Shown here piece by piece: positions 59,702 to 64,000 of a DNA stretch of 64,000 nucleotides. Position 1 is the stretch's first letter, and the number at the start of each line of letters is the position of its first letter. The DNA lies in contig NC_055987.1 of NCBI RefSeq assembly GCF_018446385.1, positions 6,781,705 through 6,845,704 of the forward strand. Reading direction: 5' to 3'. This DNA comes from Zingiber officinale (Eukaryota > Streptophyta > Magnoliopsida > Zingiberales > Zingiberaceae). The translations under genes were made by a program, and so were the position numbers. The notes beneath the pieces were generated by a model. That model was given only the letters and a program-made list of their open reading frames with translations. It had not been told where the DNA came from and ran no database searches.

Positions 59702-60379
59702 CTACAGTGTGTCTAGGTTGACTTGTGTTGCTTGTTGTTGACTATGTGTTCTGCTTTCTGAATAATTGCATGGCATCCCCTATTAGTTTTATGTATTAGT
59801 ATTTACTAGTATTTCTCTCATATATTCCTCCTCATTTTCAGAAGCTAGTTCTCAAATATTATTATAATGGTGCAAATTGTACTGCACGTTTTTCAAATTA
59901 TATTATTATATCTTTATGTTGTAAGTACTGCACGTTTTGCAAATTATATTATTATATCTTTATGTTGTAAGTACTCGATAATTTATCAAAAAGCGTACTA
60001 AGGTTAATGTATTTATCAAAAAATATATCACGATTTTATATTTACCAAAAGACACATGTAAATAATGTATATTACCGAATATAACTCTACCGCCAACCAA
60101 CTCCTCTGATCAGTCATCATTTCCCAGGCATCCGAACCACATTTTTAAAAAACTTAGATATTAAAAAAAAAAACGATCATTAGGGTACCTCCCTCCTTCG
60201 TGACATGCGAGTGTAGCTCGGTCTTGTGAAACCCTAGTTTAGTGTTCGTGAGCCATCAGTTCGAGTTTTTCTCAAGCGGCATCTAGCTAGCATTTCAGTT
60301 TAATTAAAAACCAGGAGTGTTCGTGAGCCATCAGTGAACAATTCTAGGGTTTACATTACATTAATCAGCTAGTATCATA
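59702..60379. other. Spacer between the UGT and the Ulp1-like gene
   Basis: AT-rich. A 46-bp tandem duplication (ACTGCACGTTTT...GTTGTAAGT) lies at 59881-59971. The phrase GTGTTCGTGAGCCATCAGT occurs twice, near 60243 and 60317, in the likely leader of the next gene. Confidence 0.7.
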
Positions 60380-63300
60380 ATGGCGCAAAGACGTCGATCG
60401 GGGGAATCATCATCCTCTCCACATCAATTAGCTGTAAAGGTTATCATTTTACAAACTCTGTGATATTGAGAAGCTGAGCTAGTATGATTTAAATTTTTTT
60501 ATTTTTATAAAGTATAGGGTTCAGTTGATGTTGGACAGAAACTGCATTGGAACAGTGTCCTCGGTCACTTTAAAAGTTTTTTTCAATCATCCACGAAGAA
60601 AGGAACGCATGGAGGCTGTGTTATTTTACATGACCGACACATAGTGTTGATCAAACAGTCACCCTTTCGTATATTTTTGGACATAGAAGATATGCAGCAC
60701 ATCCGTGGGATTTTGGTAAATATATTTGAAAATTGGGATTCAAGTAGTCAAACCTTTAAATTCTCAGGTACAATTTATAATTTTGTATTTTAATTACAAA
60801 GTAGTTGTATGGTAAAATTTAAGCTTTTGCTAAAGGTGGGGCTGATACGATGGAGTATCAGTGCTTGATATGACATTGTATCATGTCCACGGTGTTCCTA
60901 ATACTTTTGTATGTGTTGGTAGAAGTCTAATAATAATTTAACTTGGTCAGGTGTTCCGGTTTGCTTCACAAGATGAGACGTTTCATTGCTGCTCGGTATT
61001 GCAGACCGAGGAGCTTCAATTCCGATTGATTCAGCTAAAGCATCGAGTGACCTTTTTCTAACTTACTTCTCAAACAAAAAAGAAGCTACTAGATCAAGAA
61101 TTGAAGAGTTGCTTAAATTTTATGGCAATCGCGTTGAAGGCGAAGATGATGTTTTATTATTTTGCAAATTCTATATTTTGTATATATTTGTTTGTATCTT
61201 ATTTTCTTCTAGTACATATAAGGTCCCGTTAAGTCTTATAGATATAGTAGATGATTTTGAGAATCTTGATAGATTCAACTGGGTTGAAGCAATCCATGAA
61301 TTTATGGCTCCACAATTACTTAAGATTGAGGACATATTTTTATCAACTGAGACAAAACATGCTAACACCAACCTCCCTTACCTAAAGGGATTTGCTGGTC
61401 TTTTGGCAGTAAGTGTTTAATTTGTGTGAAAATTTTTAATATTTTGCGAACAATTATAAAATAGTTAACCCTTGTCATGGTGAATCAGGCATGGTTTTTG
61501 GAGCATGTTCCAATCCAAAAACCATACAAAATAAAAGGAACCAGAATAAATAAGTGGAGGAATATTCCTTCACATATTAGTAAGGTGAGAGAAATGATTA
61601 ACCAAGTTTCATCTGAAGAGGTAAATTTAGAATACTTTGACTATAGTTTGGTTAAAAAGTATGGTTTTAACATGTGATTTAATATTCTTACAGGTTGTGA
61701 TTGACCTAATCCCTAACCAAGATGAAAGATCATTGGTTGAGAACCTTACTGGCGTTGATGACAGTCCACATGCAATGGAGGCATCACAAATTGAAGTGAG
61801 TGTAGGAGGAAGGCAGATTAATAAGGATTGTTGTAATTGCATTATTCAAGCAAACATAAATAAAGAGCTAACAATGGAGAACATGCAATTGAAGGAGAGG
61901 GTGAAAGAGTTACTTAAAATAGTTGAAAAAAAAGGCATGGAATCTCAATATAGCGAGCCTGTAGACGATCCTCAAATTGAACCTGTAGGTGTTACAACAA
62001 GAAGTAGGAGAGGACGTGACAGAAGTGATTACGAGGATACTCCAATTGATAGTCCATTGTGGCTCAAAACTTTACCTAAGAGGCAGCGTAGAAATATACA
62101 TATAAGTGAGCCTGCGAAAAAAGTTACAAGTATAGGAGAAGGAAAAAAATTTGTCAAAGAATATGTTGTTGTGGGCAAGGGGAAAGGAAAAATAGGTTTG
62201 GATGAAATGGAAGAAGAAATTAATATTGTACAATTGATGGAAGACAAATCTGATGAAGAGGCAGACAAGGATGTAGAAATGTTTGCCAAATATGACAAAA
62301 TGAGGAAACAAGCAATTGCTGTAAGACGATATATGCAAATTTCTTTGCAATTTGTTAGATATAATGGATTATCTAATTGCCTTATTTGTTTGTATGCATA
62401 GTATATGAAGAAGCAATTTAAGTCTTCCAAGAAAAAAAAACAAGACGAAGAGGTGGTGTACTTGTTAAAAGCCTTGGAGGAAATAAAGTATGTAAATTAA
62501 ATAGTTGAATAGTAAAGTATAATATATGCTTATCTGATTACATATTTGGGCTAAGGTTATCAAAAAGAAATTTGTAAAAATAATCTGTGATTTGTTTACT
62601 TTGTAGGTTTACAAATGATATAGTTTGGGAGGAACCACCCTTTTGTTTAAATTTGTATTCCCTTTTATCTGGTGTGAATGGAGAAATGTTGACAAGAGGG
62701 GATGTAATCGACACGTATTGTAAAATTTTATTTAGGGGGGCATTCCCGTCTGGAAGCACATACAACAAGTTAATATATTGTTCAACATTCTTTACAGTAA
62801 GGAATTGATTTGATTATAGTAAAAAATAGAATTCTTTTTATTAGTTGGTTATGTATGTATGACTTTGTATATTTGTATTCATTAATGAAATCGTCAAGTA
62901 AGTTTGCCTTCCAACACATGATAAAGACGGATAGACGAGATGAAGAGGTAAGATATATATTTATACCTTTGTGCAGTGATAATGTACACTTCCACTTGCT
63001 GGTGGTGGACACCAAATCAATGACGTTCAATCAATACAATTCTCTTGCAAGTGGAAGTAAATACAAATATGAATTTGAAGCAGCGGTGAGCATCTAATAA
63101 TAATGTGTAGGTTTGTATTTTAATATAAATGCTATTTGATGGAAAATGGAAATTTCCTCTTCAATCTTCAGGTATCAGATTTTAAATTATATAGTCGTGA
63201 GGACGTTGCTGCTATTCATCCAAACTTGGAAAGGCATTATCCGTTTGATAGATGGGTATCTCGCACAATTGAATGCCCACAACAACAAGCAAGGTAAATC

Positions 63301-63518
63301 GAGCACAACCTGTGAATATAAATAATTGATAAAAAAATATTGACAATTAAAATGCTATTGTTCTTTACAGCGTTGACTGTGGCTTCTTTGTGATGCAATA
63401 CATTCGATGTCTCCTATATGATATGAAGATGGACTTCAAACAAGGAGACATGAAAAAGATTAGAATTGATATAATGGTAGCAATTTTGAGGGATAAGTAT
63501 TTTCAAACATTGGATTAA
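60380..63518 (+). pseudogene. Ulp1-type cysteine protease (peptidase C48) gene with DUF1985-like N-terminal region, probably inactivated
   Basis: Proposed exons: 60380-60439, 60518-60767, 60836-60918, 60951-61408, 61489-61620, 61694-62320, 62402-62487, 62607-62796, about 62906-63085, 63172-63293 and 63371-63518. Borders are GT-AG and phases agree except as noted. The middle (YKVPLSLIDIVDDFENLDRF, then NWVEAIHEFM) resembles the domain preceding Ulp1 in many plant and MULE-borne proteins. Then follow an acidic, charged linker and the C48 domain: VHFHLLVVD with the catalytic His, CPQQ with the oxyanion Gln, and DCGFFVMQY with the catalytic Cys. The usual Asp (Y-D-S-L) reads Asn (QYNSL). One base is missing near 60855, and an in-frame TGA lies at 60973-60975. 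Proteases of this fold cut SUMO-type modifiers. The acceptor near 62906 is weak. It could be a gene fragment carried by a transposon; no terminal inverted repeats were seen. Confidence 0.72.
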
Positions 63519-64000
63519 ATATCCAGTCTTGTAAGCCAAAAACTTGTATAGTATGTAAATGCACTTATTACGTAGTGTAGGACTTTTAATATCTTTGTAT
63601 GTAGTCTTTGTTGTATAATACGGTGGTATGTAGTGTATGAGAAGATTAGAAACTGTCACTGGAATATTAATAATATTGCATACTGATTAGTCAAATATAA
63701 ATCACAATATACAAAATGCAATGCTGGTGCTTATCAGTGGAAAGAGACAATGTATATAAGTTGTAATGCACACCATTTCTATCTTCTCAAAACTGAAAAC
63801 ATGGTAACGGTTGGGATTGTTTAAAAAATCAAATAGGCTCGGACCAACAGTCGGTTTCAAGAGCACGTCACTAGGTTCCGTGCCAACTGCCACGGAGTAC
63901 CTTATCAAGTAGAACTCGTAGAGGAAAGTCAATATCAAGTTGAACTTGTAGAGGAAAGTCAAAAGATCTCCCTTACGGGAGAATTGAGGAACTTCTTGAT
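63519..64000. other. Downstream flank with a 30-bp duplication
   Basis: No gene recognised. Two 30-bp copies (ATCAAGT.GAACT.GTAGAGGAAAGTCAA) lie at 63904-63933 and 63934-63963. Confidence 0.6.

Overview
The window is nuclear DNA of a flowering plant. Genes have spliceosomal introns and TATA boxes, and most of the DNA is nested LTR retrotransposons. The GC-rich, intronless UGT gene and the element types suggest a monocot. A Zingiberales relative such as the ginger family is my guess from general impression only; no marker here proves it.

There are four credible host genes and one decayed gene. A CacyBP/SIP-like protein (9704-12009, +, five exons) sits about 450 bp downstream of an LTR. A gibberellin 2-oxidase (15253-16394, -, three exons) and an arabinogalactan peptide (19333-19530, -, one exon) follow in the low-repeat part. 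A UGT73-type glycosyltransferase (58196-59701, +, one exon) lies at the right edge of the repeat block, next to an LTR fragment. A Ulp1-type (C48) cysteine protease gene (60380-63518, +) has a frameshift, a premature stop and a changed catalytic residue.

Repeat layout. 547-9255 is a large gag-only Copia-type element (R1). 20602-57960 is a retrotransposon stack. Its parts, left to right, are: a minus-strand LTR (T) with an internal remnant cut by a complete gag-only element B (22918-26696, TSD AATAC) and a TRIM (26924-27656, TSD GTAAT); a gag-only element A (+), a 5'-truncated autonomous Copia end and an inverted second copy A' (-) that carries a solo LTR (34878-35693, TSD ATCAT); pieces of elements C and B' (-); and a three-level nest. 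In that nest a Tat-type gag/LTR fragment holds a Tekay-like solo LTR (42736-57101, TSD CATGA), which holds a complete 11.2-kb Ty3 element (44972-56133, TSD TTTAT). The 11.2-kb element has minus-strand gag-PR-RT-RH-aRH-INT, an intron-containing antisense ORF on the + strand and a satellite-like tandem array.

The most interesting pattern is that five different LTR families in the window each carry their own short perfect-palindrome motif, repeated several times in the LTR. In R1 and A the same motif is repeated again in the non-coding region after gag. Motif sequences differ completely between families (ATCGATCG..., CAGTCGACTG, CCGGGCGCCCGG, GGCGCC, GTGCCnnnnGGCAC), but the architecture is the same: copies often sit in pairs that could fold into longer hairpins. 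A second candidate is a roughly 75-nt conserved core shared by a Copia LTR and by element B. In both places it is flanked by AT-rich arms of different sequence that are each self-complementary, which suggests a structured RNA.

Host genes appear independent of each other. The transposons contribute close promoter-proximal LTRs for the CacyBP-like and UGT genes.
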